Positions 45,795 to 54,517 of a DNA stretch of 64,000 nucleotides are shown piece by piece. Position 1 is the stretch's first letter, and each line of letters opens with the position of its first letter. The stretch covers positions 1 through 64,000 of the forward strand of contig NZ_JAHBBF010000011.1 of the NCBI RefSeq assembly GCF_019331725.1, given 5' to 3'. Position numbers and translations under genes: made by a program. This DNA comes from Bifidobacterium saguinibicoloris. Lineage in GTDB: Bacteria; Actinomycetota; Actinomycetes; Actinomycetales; Bifidobacteriaceae. The notes below the pieces were generated by a model that was not told where the DNA came from, ran no database searches, and saw only the letters and a list, made by a program, of their open reading frames with translations.

Positions 45795-46226
45795 TCAGTC
45801 GGTCACCGTGATGCCCATGGAGCGGGCGGTGCCTTCGATGATCTTCATGCCGGCTTCGATATCACGCGCGGACAGGTCGGCCATCTTCGTTTCGGCGATT
45901 TCGCGGACCTGAGCCTTGGTGACGGAGCCGACCTTGTGGGTCAGCGGGTTCTCGGTGCCCTTCTCGATGCCGGCGGCCTTCTTCAGCAGCGCAGCCGCCG
46001 GAGGGGTCTTCAGCACGAAGGTGAAGGTACGATCTTCGTAGACGGTGATCTCGACCGGGATCACCTGTCCCATCTTGTCCTGCGTCTGGGCGTTGTACGC
46101 CTTGCAGAAGTCCATGATGTTGACGCCGTGCGAACCGAGCGCAGGACCCAGCGGCGGGGCCGGGTTGGCCTTGCCAGCCTGAATCTGCAGCTTGATCAGC
46201 GCGGAGACTTTCTTCTTGGGAGCCAT
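45795..46226 (-). CDS. rplK: 50S ribosomal protein L11
   Basis: 143 residues, full length. L11 binds the GTPase centre of 23S rRNA and is needed for stringent-factor activation. The N-terminal [47 protein letters not shown] is diagnostic, with the C-terminal RNA-binding [42 protein letters not shown]. It is the first gene of the rplK-rplA unit; a terminator-like hairpin upstream separates it from nusG, so it probably has its own promoter. Confidence 0.99.
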   Translation of the reverse strand: MAPKKKVSALIKLQIQAGKANPAPPLGPALGSHGVNIMDFCKAYNAQTQDKMGQVIPVEITVYEDRTFTFVLKTPPAAALLKKAAGIEKGTENPLTHKVGSVTKAQVREIAETKMADLSARDIEAGMKIIEGTARSMGITVTD

Positions 46227-46574
46227 GTGATGGTTCTTCTTTCTATAACGCGGTGCGACCGGTCGCCGTTCGTCTCCCCGGCGCTGCCGCCGCGGAGGCC
46301 CGTACGGTCTCCTCCCGCAACTTATATTGCTGTGCTGTGCTAGCGGGTCTCCCCTCCAGACACGAACTTTCTAATATTGCCACCGAAGCCAGACCGGCGA
46401 CACGCCGTGGATGCGGGCCCGGAAACGAGAAATCCCCGCACCGTGCGGGTGCGGGGATTCTTATGACACATCACCGGAATTCAACGATGCGTGCGGTAGC
46501 GAGGCGCACCGAAGGAAGGCGTACAAAGGTACGTCGACCGAGGAGCAACGAAGCTAACGCTCCATCGTTGGATT
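46227..46574. other. nusG-rplK intergenic region
   Basis: 348 bp without a gene. It holds the rplK leader and promoter, a terminator at 46431-46459, and a large structured element at 46482-46570. In that element CAACGATG pairs with CATCGTTG and GTAGC with GCTA, and an inner CGTAC-AAAG-GTACG hairpin lies between the arms. The element starts five bases after the nusG stop. It may be an mRNA 3' structure or a small palindromic element. Confidence 0.6.
46431..46459 (-). terminator. Terminator after nusG
   Basis: A perfect 12-bp stem AATCCCCGCACC / GGTGCGGGGATT around GTGCG. With this between them, the secE-nusG and rplK-rplA transcripts are probably separate units. Confidence 0.8.
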
Positions 46575-47429
46575 TCAGTCCAGCTTTTCGACCTGGTTGA
46601 AGCCAAGCTCCACCGGCGTATCGCGGCCGAAGATGGACACGAGCACGGTGAGCTTCTGGGTGGTGGGCTCGACGTCGGAGACGACGGCGGCCATGGTGGC
46701 GAAGGGGCCGTCGGTGACGGTGACCTGATCGCCGATGGCGTAGGAGACCTCGATGGTGCGCTTCTTGGCGGCGGCGGGCTTGTCGCCGGCCTTCTTGAGC
46801 GCCTCGGAGGCGATCATCGGGGCCATCATGGCGACGACCTCCTTGCGGCTGAGCGGGGCCGGATCCTTGGTGGGGCCGACGAAACCGGTCACGCCTTCGG
46901 TCTCGCGCACGATGCGGCGGGCGTTCTCGTCGGGCCACATGCGGATGAGCACGTAGCCGGGGACGCGCACGCGGGTGATGACCTTCTTGCCCTTGTCCGT
47001 GTGCTTCTCGACTTCCTCCATCGGCACTTCGATCTGGAAGATCTTGTCTTCGAGGCCGAAGGACTGGATGCGGGATTCGACGTTGGTCTTGACGCGCTTC
47101 TCGTAGCCGGAGTAGGTGTGCAGCACGTACCACTTGCCTTCGAGGGTGCGCAGCTCCTTGGAGAAGGCTTCGACGGCGGCCTGGCCGGCGTCGGTGGCCT
47201 CGGCCTGCTCGGATTCGTTGGTCTCGGTCTCCTCGTCCTCGTCGAGGTTGAGGGCGGGAGCGGATTCGACGGACGCGACCGGCGCTTCGGCGGCGTCTTC
47301 GGAAGCCGGTTCGGAGGCGACGGGAACCGCAGGAGCCTCTTCGGCGTTCGCAGCGGCGGCCTCGACCGGTTCGGTCTCCGGCAGGTCGGGCAAAGCGTCG
47401 AGGTTCTCGAGATTCACTTCATCACTCAT
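46575..47429 (-). CDS. nusG: Transcription termination/antitermination factor NusG
   Basis: 284 residues. NusG binds RNA polymerase and links it to Rho or the ribosome. The conserved NGN domain begins at [24 protein letters not shown], with [34 protein letters not shown]. The KOW domain is [51 protein letters not shown]. About 95 acidic, Ala-rich residues precede the NGN domain, an extension common in actinobacteria but absent from the Escherichia coli protein. AAGGTG stands before the 47429 ATG. It lies 43 bp after secE. Confidence 0.98.
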   Translation of the reverse strand: MSDEVNLENLDALPDLPETEPVEAAAANAEEAPAVPVASEPASEDAAEAPVASVESAPALNLDEDEETETNESEQAEATDAGQAAVEAFSKELRTLEGKWYVLHTYSGYEKRVKTNVESRIQSFGLEDKIFQIEVPMEEVEKHTDKGKKVITRVRVPGYVLIRMWPDENARRIVRETEGVTGFVGPTKDPAPLSRKEVVAMMAPMIASEALKKAGDKPAAAKKRTIEVSYAIGDQVTVTDGPFATMAAVVSDVEPTTQKLTVLVSIFGRDTPVELGFNQVEKLD

Positions 47430-47472
47430 GCGATTTCACCTTCGGGATTCGTGTTGTTCGTTCGGGATACGA

Positions 47473-47700
47473 TCAGCCGAACACCCACAGCGTAAGCTTG
47501 CCCAGACCGAAGTCCATGCCGGTGACCAGAGCCATCAGCAGCAGCACGAAGATGAAGACGGCGAGGGACCAGAAGAACAGTTCCTTGGCAGTCGGGGTAA
47601 CGACCTTGCGAAGCTCGTCGATGATCTGCTTGATGAACAGACCGATGCGCATGAAGACGTTCGGCTTGACGACCTTTTCGCTCTTGCTAGCCTTCGCCAT
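47473..47700 (-). CDS. secE: Preprotein translocase subunit SecE
   Basis: 75 residues with one membrane segment (LFFWSLAVFIFVLLLMALVTGMDFGLGKL) preceded by the amphipathic helix VFMRIGLFIKQIIDELRKVVTPTAKE. SecE clamps SecY in the protein-export channel. The single-span form is normal for Gram-positive bacteria. The ATG at 47700, behind AAGGATGA, is chosen; a frame extending to 47763 would run into the tRNA. It forms the usual tRNA-Trp-secE-nusG order. Confidence 0.97.
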   Translation of the reverse strand: MAKASKSEKVVKPNVFMRIGLFIKQIIDELRKVVTPTAKELFFWSLAVFIFVLLLMALVTGMDFGLGKLTLWVFG

Positions 47701-47733
47701 AATCATCCTTCGCTTGGGGTATTCGTCATAACT

Positions 47734-47809
47734 TGGCAGGGAAGGCGGGACTCGAACCCACAACCTACGGTTTTGGAGACCGTTGCGCTACCAATTGCGC
47801 CACTTCCCT
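47734..47809 (-). tRNA. tRNA-Trp (anticodon CCA)
   Basis: On the minus strand the acceptor AGGGAAG pairs with CTTCCCT. The D-arm is GGCGCAATTGGTAGCGC, the anticodon stem-loop is ACGGT-CTCCAAA-ACCGT with anticodon CCA, and the T-arm contains GGTTCGAGTCC. The discriminator G and terminal CCA are encoded. It lies 33 bp upstream of secE, a position conserved in many Gram-positive genomes. Confidence 0.97.
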
Positions 47810-47928
47810 AGGTGAACTTCACCTCGGTTCCACGTCCCGAAGGAACGCTTCGCCACGGCGAAAACCGCCAAGCAGATAGTGTAGCGACTCCCCTTGATTT
47901 CGTCAATTCATGGTGTCCACATACAGGA

Positions 47929-47953
47929 AATCCCGTGGTGAAACCACGGGATT
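47929..47953 (-). terminator. Hairpin after the aminotransferase gene
   Basis: An 11-bp perfect stem AATCCCGTGGT / ACCACGGGATT with a GAA loop, about 67 bases past the stop. It also faces the tRNA-Trp promoter region. Confidence 0.75.
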
Positions 47954-48020
47954 CCAACGGTTGTCACGGCATGTCGGGATATGGACGGCGTCCCGTCCGT
48001 CGCCCTCGCCGAGAGGAGGG

Positions 48021-49229
48021 TCAGGCTTCGACGTATGCCTTCATGCGGCGCATGCCCTCGGCAAGCTGGTCGTCGGCCAGCGCGTAGGAGAAGCGCAGGT
48101 AGCCGGGCGCGCCGAACGCCTCGCCGGGCACGGCGGCGACGTGCGCCTCGTCGAGCAGGGCGGCGGCGAATTCGGAGGAGGACTGCGAGACGGTGCCGTT
48201 CGGGCCGAGCGGCCTGCCGAGCAGCGCGGTGATGTCGGCGAACGCGTAGAACGCGCCGGTCGGCGTCGGGCAGTGCACGCCCTCGATGTCGTTCAACGCG
48301 GCGACGATGGCCTTGCGGCGCACGTCGAACGCCTCGCGCATCGTGTACACGGCGTCAAGCGGGCCGGAGACGGCGGCGATGGCGGCGCGCTGGGAGACGT
48401 TGGCCACGTTGGAGGTCATGTGTCCCTGGAGCTTGGCGGCGGCCTTGGCGACCGGCTCGGGGGCGATGAGCCAGCCGACGCGCCAGCCGGGCATGGCGTA
48501 GGTCTTGGCCACGCCGTTGAGCACGATGAGCTGGTCGCGCACCTCGGGCACGGCGGCGCCGATGTACGTGGTCTTCGCGTCGTCGTAGTTGAGGTGCTCG
48601 TAGATCTCGTCGGAGATGACCCACACGTGGTGCTCGATGGCCCATGCGGCGATGCCCTTGATGGTCTCGGCGCTCCACACGGCGCCGGTGGGGTTGTTCG
48701 GGGAGTTCACGATGATGGCCTTCGTGCGTTCGGTGCGGGCGGCCTCGATGGCCGCGAGGTCCGGCTCGAAGCCGCGGTCGGCGCCGGCGAACACCTCGAC
48801 CGGCACGCCGCCGGCGAGCTTGACGGCCTCCGGGTAGCTGGTCCAGTACGGGGTGGGGATGATGACCTCGTCGCCTTCGTCGAGGAGGATCTGGAACGTG
48901 GAGTAGACGGCCTGCTTGCCGCCGTTGGTGACGACGACCTGCTCCGGCGCGACCTCGTAGCCGGAGTCGCGCAGCGTCTTGTCGGCGATGGCGCGGCGCA
49001 GCTCGGGCAGGCCCGGGGTGGGCGTGTACTTGTAGTTCTTCGGGTCGCGGCAGGCGGCCGCGGCGGCGTCGACGACGTAGTCGGGCGTCGGGAAGTTGGG
49101 TTCGCCGGCGCCGAAGCCGATGACGTCGAGTCCGGCGGCCTTCATGGCCTTCGCCTTGGAGTCGACGGCGAGCGTGGCGCTCGGGGTCACATGGTTGATG
49201 CGGTCGGAGAGAGTCTGCCATTGAGCCAT
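48021..49229 (-). CDS. PLP-dependent aspartate aminotransferase (class I, subgroup 1-gamma-like)
   Basis: 402 residues from the ATG at 49229, where GGGAG is properly spaced; an ATG six bases upstream lies too close to it. It transfers amino groups between aspartate (or a similar amino acid) and 2-oxoglutarate in the cytosol. The fold-type I signature is clear: [14 protein letters not shown], the substrate loop [31 protein letters not shown], the cofactor aspartate in [13 protein letters not shown] and the Schiff-base lysine in [17 protein letters not shown]. Exact substrate preference (Asp, Ala or aromatic) cannot be told. It stands alone upstream of tRNA-Trp. Confidence 0.92.
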   Translation of the reverse strand: MAQWQTLSDRINHVTPSATLAVDSKAKAMKAAGLDVIGFGAGEPNFPTPDYVVDAAAAACRDPKNYKYTPTPGLPELRRAIADKTLRDSGYEVAPEQVVVTNGGKQAVYSTFQILLDEGDEVIIPTPYWTSYPEAVKLAGGVPVEVFAGADRGFEPDLAAIEAARTERTKAIIVNSPNNPTGAVWSAETIKGIAAWAIEHHVWVISDEIYEHLNYDDAKTTYIGAAVPEVRDQLIVLNGVAKTYAMPGWRVGWLIAPEPVAKAAAKLQGHMTSNVANVSQRAAIAAVSGPLDAVYTMREAFDVRRKAIVAALNDIEGVHCPTPTGAFYAFADITALLGRPLGPNGTVSQSSSEFAAALLDEAHVAAVPGEAFGAPGYLRFSYALADDQLAEGMRRMKAYVEA

Positions 49230-49329
49230 AGTCATGGCTCCCACAATAAACCCGGGGAACGAGAACGGCAATGGTTTTCAGGGCCGTGCCGCGGCGGGCC
49301 GCCGGCGGGGAACGCGCCGTCCCGCCGGC

Positions 49330-50145
49330 TCAGCCGATGGAATCGTTGTTGGCGGTGTGATAGCCCAGCTCCGCGCTGATACGGGCGGCGGCGTCCATCA
49401 CCACCGGACCGAGGGCCTTCATGCGCTTGGGCGGCATGAACGGCAGCGCGGCGGAGACGGAGATGGCGGCGACGGTCTTGCCGCGACCGTCGCGCACGGG
49501 GGCGGAGACGCAGCGCACGCCGGGCTCGTTCTCCTCGAGGTCGTAGGCGAAGCCCTGCCTGGCGAATGTGGCCATGGCGGCGGAGAAGGCGGATTCGTCG
49601 GCGTAGTCGTGTTCGTGGTCTCGGCCGGTGAGGTTGCGGTCCTGCACGTACTGGCCGCGCCAGCGTTCGGGGGAGTCGATGAGCAGCGCCTTGCCGATGC
49701 CGGTGTAGGTGAGCGGCATGCGGGCGCCGATCCACGAGCGGATTTCGATGCCGCGCGTGCCGTGGATCTTGTCGAGGTAGAGCGCCATGCCGGAGTCCTC
49801 GACGGCGAGGTGCACGGTGTCCTTGGCCTGCCGGGCGAGGTCGACGAGGATGGGATGGGCGATGGTCTGCAGGGAGACGCTGTCGAGCGCCTGGAAGCCG
49901 AGTTCGATGAGGGCGGGGCCGAGCTGCAGGCCGCCATCGGCGTTTTCGCGAAGGAACCGTTCGACGCGCAGGGTCTGGATGAGACGGTGGGCGGTGCTGC
50001 GGCTCAGTCCGGTCGCCTCCACCACGGATCGCAGCGACGATGCGCCGGCGGCCACGGCCCGGACGACCATGATGCCGTGGACGAGCGTGCGGGTGCCGGC
50101 GGGTGCCGCGGTCTGCGCTTCGATGCGCACTGTGTTCTCTGCCAT
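49330..50145 (-). CDS. IclR-family transcriptional regulator
   Basis: 271 residues from the ATG at 50145, behind AAGGTG. The N-terminal winged helix is SLRSVVEATGLSRSTAHRLIQTLRVERFLRENADGGLQLGPALIELG, and the C-terminal effector domain shows the family's IRSWIGARMPLTYTGIGKALLI and GVRCVSAPVRDGRGKTVAAISVSAALP. IclR proteins typically repress or activate adjacent catabolic operons in response to a pathway intermediate. It is encoded on the same strand as the aldolase and dehydratase genes ahead of it, and is the likely controller of the rhamnose cluster. Confidence 0.93.
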   Translation of the reverse strand: MAENTVRIEAQTAAPAGTRTLVHGIMVVRAVAAGASSLRSVVEATGLSRSTAHRLIQTLRVERFLRENADGGLQLGPALIELGFQALDSVSLQTIAHPILVDLARQAKDTVHLAVEDSGMALYLDKIHGTRGIEIRSWIGARMPLTYTGIGKALLIDSPERWRGQYVQDRNLTGRDHEHDYADESAFSAAMATFARQGFAYDLEENEPGVRCVSAPVRDGRGKTVAAISVSAALPFMPPKRMKALGPVVMDAAARISAELGYHTANNDSIG

Positions 50146-50231
50146 ACCGTCCCACCTTAGCCGATGGACCTCGCCACGTTCCCGCCTTCGACGAGAGGGC
50201 GGCGGCGCGGGAACAGCCGCCGCTCTCTCAG

Positions 50232-50996
50232 TCAGCCCTTGTATTGGGCGATGTCGGCGGCCAGCGCGCGCACGTAGAGGTCGGTGTCGCCGGCCACGGC
50301 CACGAAGGTGGCGCCCCACTCGTAGAACCTCTCCACGGTCGGACGGTCGAACGCGAGCGAGCCGATGGCCTTGCCGTGGGCCTTGATCACGTCGAACGCG
50401 TGGTGGATCCGGTCCATGATGGCCGCGGCGTCATCCGGGTGGCCGAGCGATGCGGACAGGTCGGCGGGGCCGATGAAGATGCCGTCGATGCCGTCCACGG
50501 AGGCGATCCCCTCGATGTCGTCGAGCGCCTCCCGGGATTCGACCTGCACGAGCAGGCAGATCTCGTTCCCGGCGTCGCGCATATAGTGGGGGATGCGCCC
50601 CCAGCGGCCGGAGCGCGCGATCGGCGAGCCCACGCCGCGAATGCCTTCGGGCGCGTAGTTCACGGCCTTGACCATGAGCTCGGCCTCTTCCTTGGTGTTG
50701 ACCATGGGCAGCAGCAGCGTCTGGGCGCCAAGGTCGAGCACCTGCTTGATGAGCACCGGGTCGGCGGCGGCGGGACGCACGATGGGCGTGACGTCGTATG
50801 GGGCGACGGCACGCAGCACGTCGAGGATGGTGTTGAGGTCGTACGGGCCGTGCTCGCCGTCGACGAGCATCCAGTCGTAGCCGGCGTCGGCGGAGATCTC
50901 GGCGATGGTCGGCGAGGCGGAGGCCATCCACAGGCCGTACTGCGGCCTGCCTTCCTTGATGGCCTGCTTGAACGCGTTATGAGGTAGGGATGTCAT
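50232..50996 (-). CDS. rhmA: 2-keto-3-deoxy-L-rhamnonate aldolase (HpcH/HpaI family)
   Basis: 254 residues from the ATG at 50996, behind AAGGA. It splits 2-keto-3-deoxy-L-rhamnonate into pyruvate and L-lactaldehyde using a divalent metal. The class II signature is complete: QYGLWMASASPTIAEISADAGYDWMLVDGEHGPYD, the metal glutamate in LLVQVESREALDDIE, and GIDGIFIGPADLSASLG. From memory it is close to Escherichia coli RhmA (YfaU) through the ARSGRWGRI segment. It lies 43 bp after the dehydratase gene on the same strand, so the two are probably co-transcribed. Use of another 2-keto-3-deoxy acid sugar cannot be ruled out. Confidence 0.88.
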   Translation of the reverse strand: MTSLPHNAFKQAIKEGRPQYGLWMASASPTIAEISADAGYDWMLVDGEHGPYDLNTILDVLRAVAPYDVTPIVRPAAADPVLIKQVLDLGAQTLLLPMVNTKEEAELMVKAVNYAPEGIRGVGSPIARSGRWGRIPHYMRDAGNEICLLVQVESREALDDIEGIASVDGIDGIFIGPADLSASLGHPDDAAAIMDRIHHAFDVIKAHGKAIGSLAFDRPTVERFYEWGATFVAVAGDTDLYVRALAADIAQYKG

Positions 50997-51039
50997 TGGA
51001 GATCCTTGGTGGTGAGTGCCGTAGCCCATCGGACTCGGA

Positions 51040-52266
51040 TCAGTGCTCGAACGGACGCTCGAGCGGGCAGTCGCGGTTGAGCTCGACGCCGAAGCCGGGC
51101 TTGTCGAGCTCCTCGGCGGTGATGACGCCATCGTGCGGCACCGGCTCGTCGATGAGGACCGGGTCGAACTGCGGGCGGACGTAGTCGGCGTGCGGCGAGG
51201 TCATGAGCATCTCGCTGAACGGCGTGTTGGTGAACGTGATGACCGCGTGGTGCGAGTACACGGAGGAGCCGTGGGGCACCACGAGCTGGCCGCGGGACTT
51301 GGCCACGGCCGCGATCTCGCACAGCGAGGTCACGCCGCCGCACCAGCCGACGTCGGGCTGCAGGATGTCCACGCCGGCTTCGGAGAGCTCCTTGAAGCCC
51401 TCAAGCGTGCCGGTGTGCTCGCCGGTGGTCATGAGCATGCCCTTCGGCATGTTCCTCTTGAGCTCACGGTAGGACTCGATCTGCTGGGGAGGGAAGCACT
51501 CCTCCAGCCACTTCAGCCTGTAGGGGACCGCCGCGTGCGCCAGTTTGGTGGCGTAGTTGACGTCCTGGCTCATCCAGCAGTCGAACATCAGCCAGAAGTC
51601 GTCGCCGACGCGCTCACGCATCTCCTTGAGGGTGGCGATGTCCTTGGCGATGCCTTCGTCGCCGTCGGCGGGACCCCAGTGGGTCGGCATCTTGCCGCCG
51701 ATGAAGCCCATCTTCTGCGCGAGGTCCGGGCGTGCGCCGGTGGCGTAGAAGCGGATCTCGTCGCGCACGGCGCCGCCGAGCAGCTTGTAGACGGGGAGCT
51801 TGACGACCTTGCCGTAGAGGTCCCAGAGGGCCAGATCCACGCAGGAGATCGTGTTGATGACGACCCCGCCGCCACCGGAGTAGTACTGGGTGGCGTTGAG
51901 CATCTGGTCGTGGATCAGCTTGATCTGGTCCACACGCTTGCCTTCGACGAAGCGGGACAGGTGGTGCTCGACGATGAAGCAGCCGACCGTTCCGGCGGTG
52001 GAGATGGCGAAGCCGGTGGTGCCGTCGGAGGCCTCGACCTCCACGACGAGCGTGCCGAGCACGTTGATGCCGAAGGACTGACGGGACTGCTTGTACTCCT
52101 CGTATTTGCTCATCGGCGTCGCGATATGATCGTCGATCCAGTGGTCCTTGCCTTGATCGTGGTAGTCACCGCCGCCCTGGCCGTGTACCTTGGCCGCGGC
52201 GCCGCCCATGCCGTACGCGCGGATGTGCGTGATCGTGGGCAGCTTCAGTGATGGAGCCAATGCCAT
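51040..52266 (-). CDS. rhmD: L-rhamnonate dehydratase
   Basis: 408 residues of the enolase superfamily. It removes water from L-rhamnonate, giving 2-keto-3-deoxy-L-rhamnonate. It shows [111 protein letters not shown] and [27 protein letters not shown]. All these closely follow the Escherichia coli RhmD sequence as I recall it, and they set it apart from fuconate or mannonate dehydratases. It starts the minus-strand operon that continues into the aldolase and possibly iclR, and diverges from the dehydrogenase/lactonase operon. Confidence 0.92.
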   Translation of the reverse strand: MALAPSLKLPTITHIRAYGMGGAAAKVHGQGGGDYHDQGKDHWIDDHIATPMSKYEEYKQSRQSFGINVLGTLVVEVEASDGTTGFAISTAGTVGCFIVEHHLSRFVEGKRVDQIKLIHDQMLNATQYYSGGGGVVINTISCVDLALWDLYGKVVKLPVYKLLGGAVRDEIRFYATGARPDLAQKMGFIGGKMPTHWGPADGDEGIAKDIATLKEMRERVGDDFWLMFDCWMSQDVNYATKLAHAAVPYRLKWLEECFPPQQIESYRELKRNMPKGMLMTTGEHTGTLEGFKELSEAGVDILQPDVGWCGGVTSLCEIAAVAKSRGQLVVPHGSSVYSHHAVITFTNTPFSEMLMTSPHADYVRPQFDPVLIDEPVPHDGVITAEELDKPGFGVELNRDCPLERPFEH

Positions 52267-52403
52267 AATGTCCGTCCTCGTGTTGTTCCGAACCGGTGTT
52301 CCGGGTTATGAAGTCGCATTCGTGACGCTTCGTTGCATCGATACCGCGATGTCGCGGCGTCTTGAATCGACGACACCCGTCACTGTACCAGTCATGGAAT
52401 GCC

Positions 52404-52507
52404 GTCCCTATATGTGGAATATCGCAATGTCATCGATGACGTTCCAGGCGTATTTCCCTGAACCACCGTCCCTATATATGGGACCACCGCCCATTCCCTC
52501 CTATACT
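52404..52507. promoter_or_regulatory. Candidate operator pair and promoter in the rhamnose divergent region
   Basis: The 314-bp gap between rhmD and the dehydrogenase gene has no other gene. Two related sites are seen: GTCCCTATATGTGGAAT (52404-52420) and GTCCCTATATATGGGAC (52468-52484). The second is a palindrome GTCCC-N7-GGGAC; the first keeps the left half. A -10 like TATACT (52502-52507) lies 17 bases after the second site, which would thus overlap the -35 region of the dehydrogenase promoter. IclR is the natural ligand by context. Confidence 0.5.
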
Positions 52508-52580
52508 ATGCGATGAGCACAGGAATCGGACAGCGTAGTCGACGACAACTCGGCGAATGACCAACGGAGAATCCCCAACC

Positions 52581-53378
52581 ATGACCGCTAATTCCTACGA
52601 CTTCACCGGCAAGGTCGTCATCGTCACCGGCGGAGGCACCGGCATCGGCCGCGCCATCACCCGCGGCTTCCTCGACAACGGCGCCACCGTCGTCGCCGTC
52701 GGCCTGCGCCAGGCCCCGCTCGAGGAGACCGTCGCCGGCTACGAGCACGGCCGCACCCACATCACCGACGTCTCCAGGCACGACCAGGTGCACGACCTCA
52801 TCCAGGACGTCGTCGACGAATTCGGCCGCCTCGACGTCGTCGTCTCCAACGCCGGCATCTTCGAAGGCGGCGAGATCGAGAACGTCTCCGACGACGTCTG
52901 GCACAAGCTCTTCTCCGTCAACATGGACGGCCTCTTCTACCTCACCAAGGAGGCCCTCCCCTATCTCAAGGAGACCAAGGGCAACATCGTCGTCGACACC
53001 TCCGTCTCCGGCCTCTACGGCGACTGGGGCCAGACCGCCTACAACTCCACCAAGCACGCCATGAACGGCTTCGTCCGCTGCGTCGCCCTCGACTACGGCC
53101 GGTACGGCGTCCGCATCAACGCCTTCGCCCCCGCCTTCATCGAAACCGACATCAACAAGGAGGTCTGGACCGACCCCGAACGCCTCAGGCCCTACATCGA
53201 ACGCGTCGCCCTCGGCCGCACCGGCAAGCCCGAAGACTGCGCCGACCTCGCGCTGTTCCTCGCCTCCCCCGGCGCCTCCTACCTCACCGGCCTCGTCGTC
53301 CCCGTCGACGGCGGCACCACTGCAGCCACCGGTCAGGGACGGAACAACTACGACAACGACACCCGCTCCGTGCTGTGA
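52581..53378 (+). CDS. Short-chain dehydrogenase, probable L-rhamnose/L-fucose 1-dehydrogenase
   Basis: 265 residues from the ATG at 52581, with GGAG 11 bases before it; an ATG at 52557 is possible but lacks a ribosome site. The Rossmann cofactor motif TGGGTGIG (residues 16-23) and the NAG motif (VVVSNAG) are present. The catalytic tyrosine and lysine are Y154 and K158 in YNSTKHAMNG. The C-terminal GLVVPVDGGT is typical. By context it oxidises the free sugar to its lactone, the first step of the non-phosphorylating pathway. Exact sugar and cofactor are inferred. Confidence 0.82.
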   Translation: MTANSYDFTGKVVIVTGGGTGIGRAITRGFLDNGATVVAVGLRQAPLEETVAGYEHGRTHITDVSRHDQVHDLIQDVVDEFGRLDVVVSNAGIFEGGEIENVSDDVWHKLFSVNMDGLFYLTKEALPYLKETKGNIVVDTSVSGLYGDWGQTAYNSTKHAMNGFVRCVALDYGRYGVRINAFAPAFIETDINKEVWTDPERLRPYIERVALGRTGKPEDCADLALFLASPGASYLTGLVVPVDGGTTAATGQGRNNYDNDTRSVL

Positions 53379-53507
53379 TCCGTGGCGGTGCGTCGGGTCT
53401 TCGTCGCCGCCGAAGACCCGACGCACCGCCCTCTCCATCCCGCGCCCCCTCCACGGAGAGGGCGTTCGGCGCGGCCAACCACATTCCGAATCCAAGGAGC
53501 ACGACCA

Positions 53508-54479
53508 ATGACGCTCGGCGAGGATTACCAACGGCCGGTACCCGGCCGCATGTACACCATCATCCCCGAAACCCCGGAGCACGAAGCCGCGCCCCGTCCC
53601 TTCATCGACACGCACGTGCACCTCATGCACACCGACCTCTACTCCTGGTTCAACCCATCCAAGGCCCTCACCTTCGAAGGACCATGGGATCCGCTGTTCC
53701 AGGCCGGCGACTACGTGGCGTCCGACCTGCTCGACGAGGTGCACGGCAGCACCATCGGCGTGGTCGGCGCCGTGCACGTGCAGGCCAACGCCGACGATCC
53801 GGTCGCGGAAATCGCCGACGTGGAACGGCAGAGCGAGGAGACCGGCCTGCCGGTCATGATCGTCGGCGGCGGTGATCTCTCCTCCCCCGACTTCGCCGAA
53901 ACGCTCGAACGCGAACTCGACCACCCGCATCTGCGCGGCGTGCGGCAGAACCTCAACATGCATCCGCATCCGCTCTACCGGTACGTCGACATGGCGTACA
54001 TGGACGATCCGGAATGGCTGAACGGACTCGACCTGCTCGCCGGCCACGATCTCAGCTTCGACATGCAGTTGTACCCCACGCAGTTCGCGCGCGCATGCGA
54101 GGTGATCGACGCGCATCCGGACACGCTGTTCATCATCGACCACATGGGCATGTGGGCCGACCGCGATCCGGCCGGATGGCGGCTGTGGAAGAACGGCCTG
54201 TATGAACTCGGCAAGCGCGACAACTGCGTGATCAAGATCTCCGGTCAACCATCGATGGACCACTACTGGACCATCGAAAGCATCAAGCCCGGTATCTACA
54301 CGACGCTCGACGCGTTCGGCATCGACAAGACCATGTTCGCGTCGAACTTCCCCGTCGACAAGCTGCACTGCTCATACCTCGACCTGGTGCACGCCTACGC
54401 GCGCTGCGTGGAGACCCTCTCCCCCGGCGAACAGGACATGTTGTTCGTCGGCAACGCGAAGAGGTACTACCGGTTCTGA
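53508..54479 (+). CDS. Amidohydrolase, probable L-rhamnono- (or fucono-) lactonase
   Basis: 323 residues from the ATG at 53508, behind AAGGAG; a longer frame from 53382 has no ribosome site. The amidohydrolase_2 fold is seen in FIDTHVHLM (metal His36/His38), LRGVRQNLNMHPHP, FIIDHMGMWAD and MFASNFPVDKLHCSYLDL, with a DxH-style arrangement. Such enzymes open sugar lactones made by the preceding dehydrogenase. It lies 129 bp after that gene, and the rest of the pathway lies divergently upstream. The sugar specificity is inferred from the strong match of the dehydratase to the rhamnonate type. Confidence 0.8.
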   Translation: MTLGEDYQRPVPGRMYTIIPETPEHEAAPRPFIDTHVHLMHTDLYSWFNPSKALTFEGPWDPLFQAGDYVASDLLDEVHGSTIGVVGAVHVQANADDPVAEIADVERQSEETGLPVMIVGGGDLSSPDFAETLERELDHPHLRGVRQNLNMHPHPLYRYVDMAYMDDPEWLNGLDLLAGHDLSFDMQLYPTQFARACEVIDAHPDTLFIIDHMGMWADRDPAGWRLWKNGLYELGKRDNCVIKISGQPSMDHYWTIESIKPGIYTTLDAFGIDKTMFASNFPVDKLHCSYLDLVHAYARCVETLSPGEQDMLFVGNAKRYYRF

Positions 54480-54517
54480 ACAGCCTTCCCTCCCATGTGC
54501 GGGGACGCCTGGCTCAC

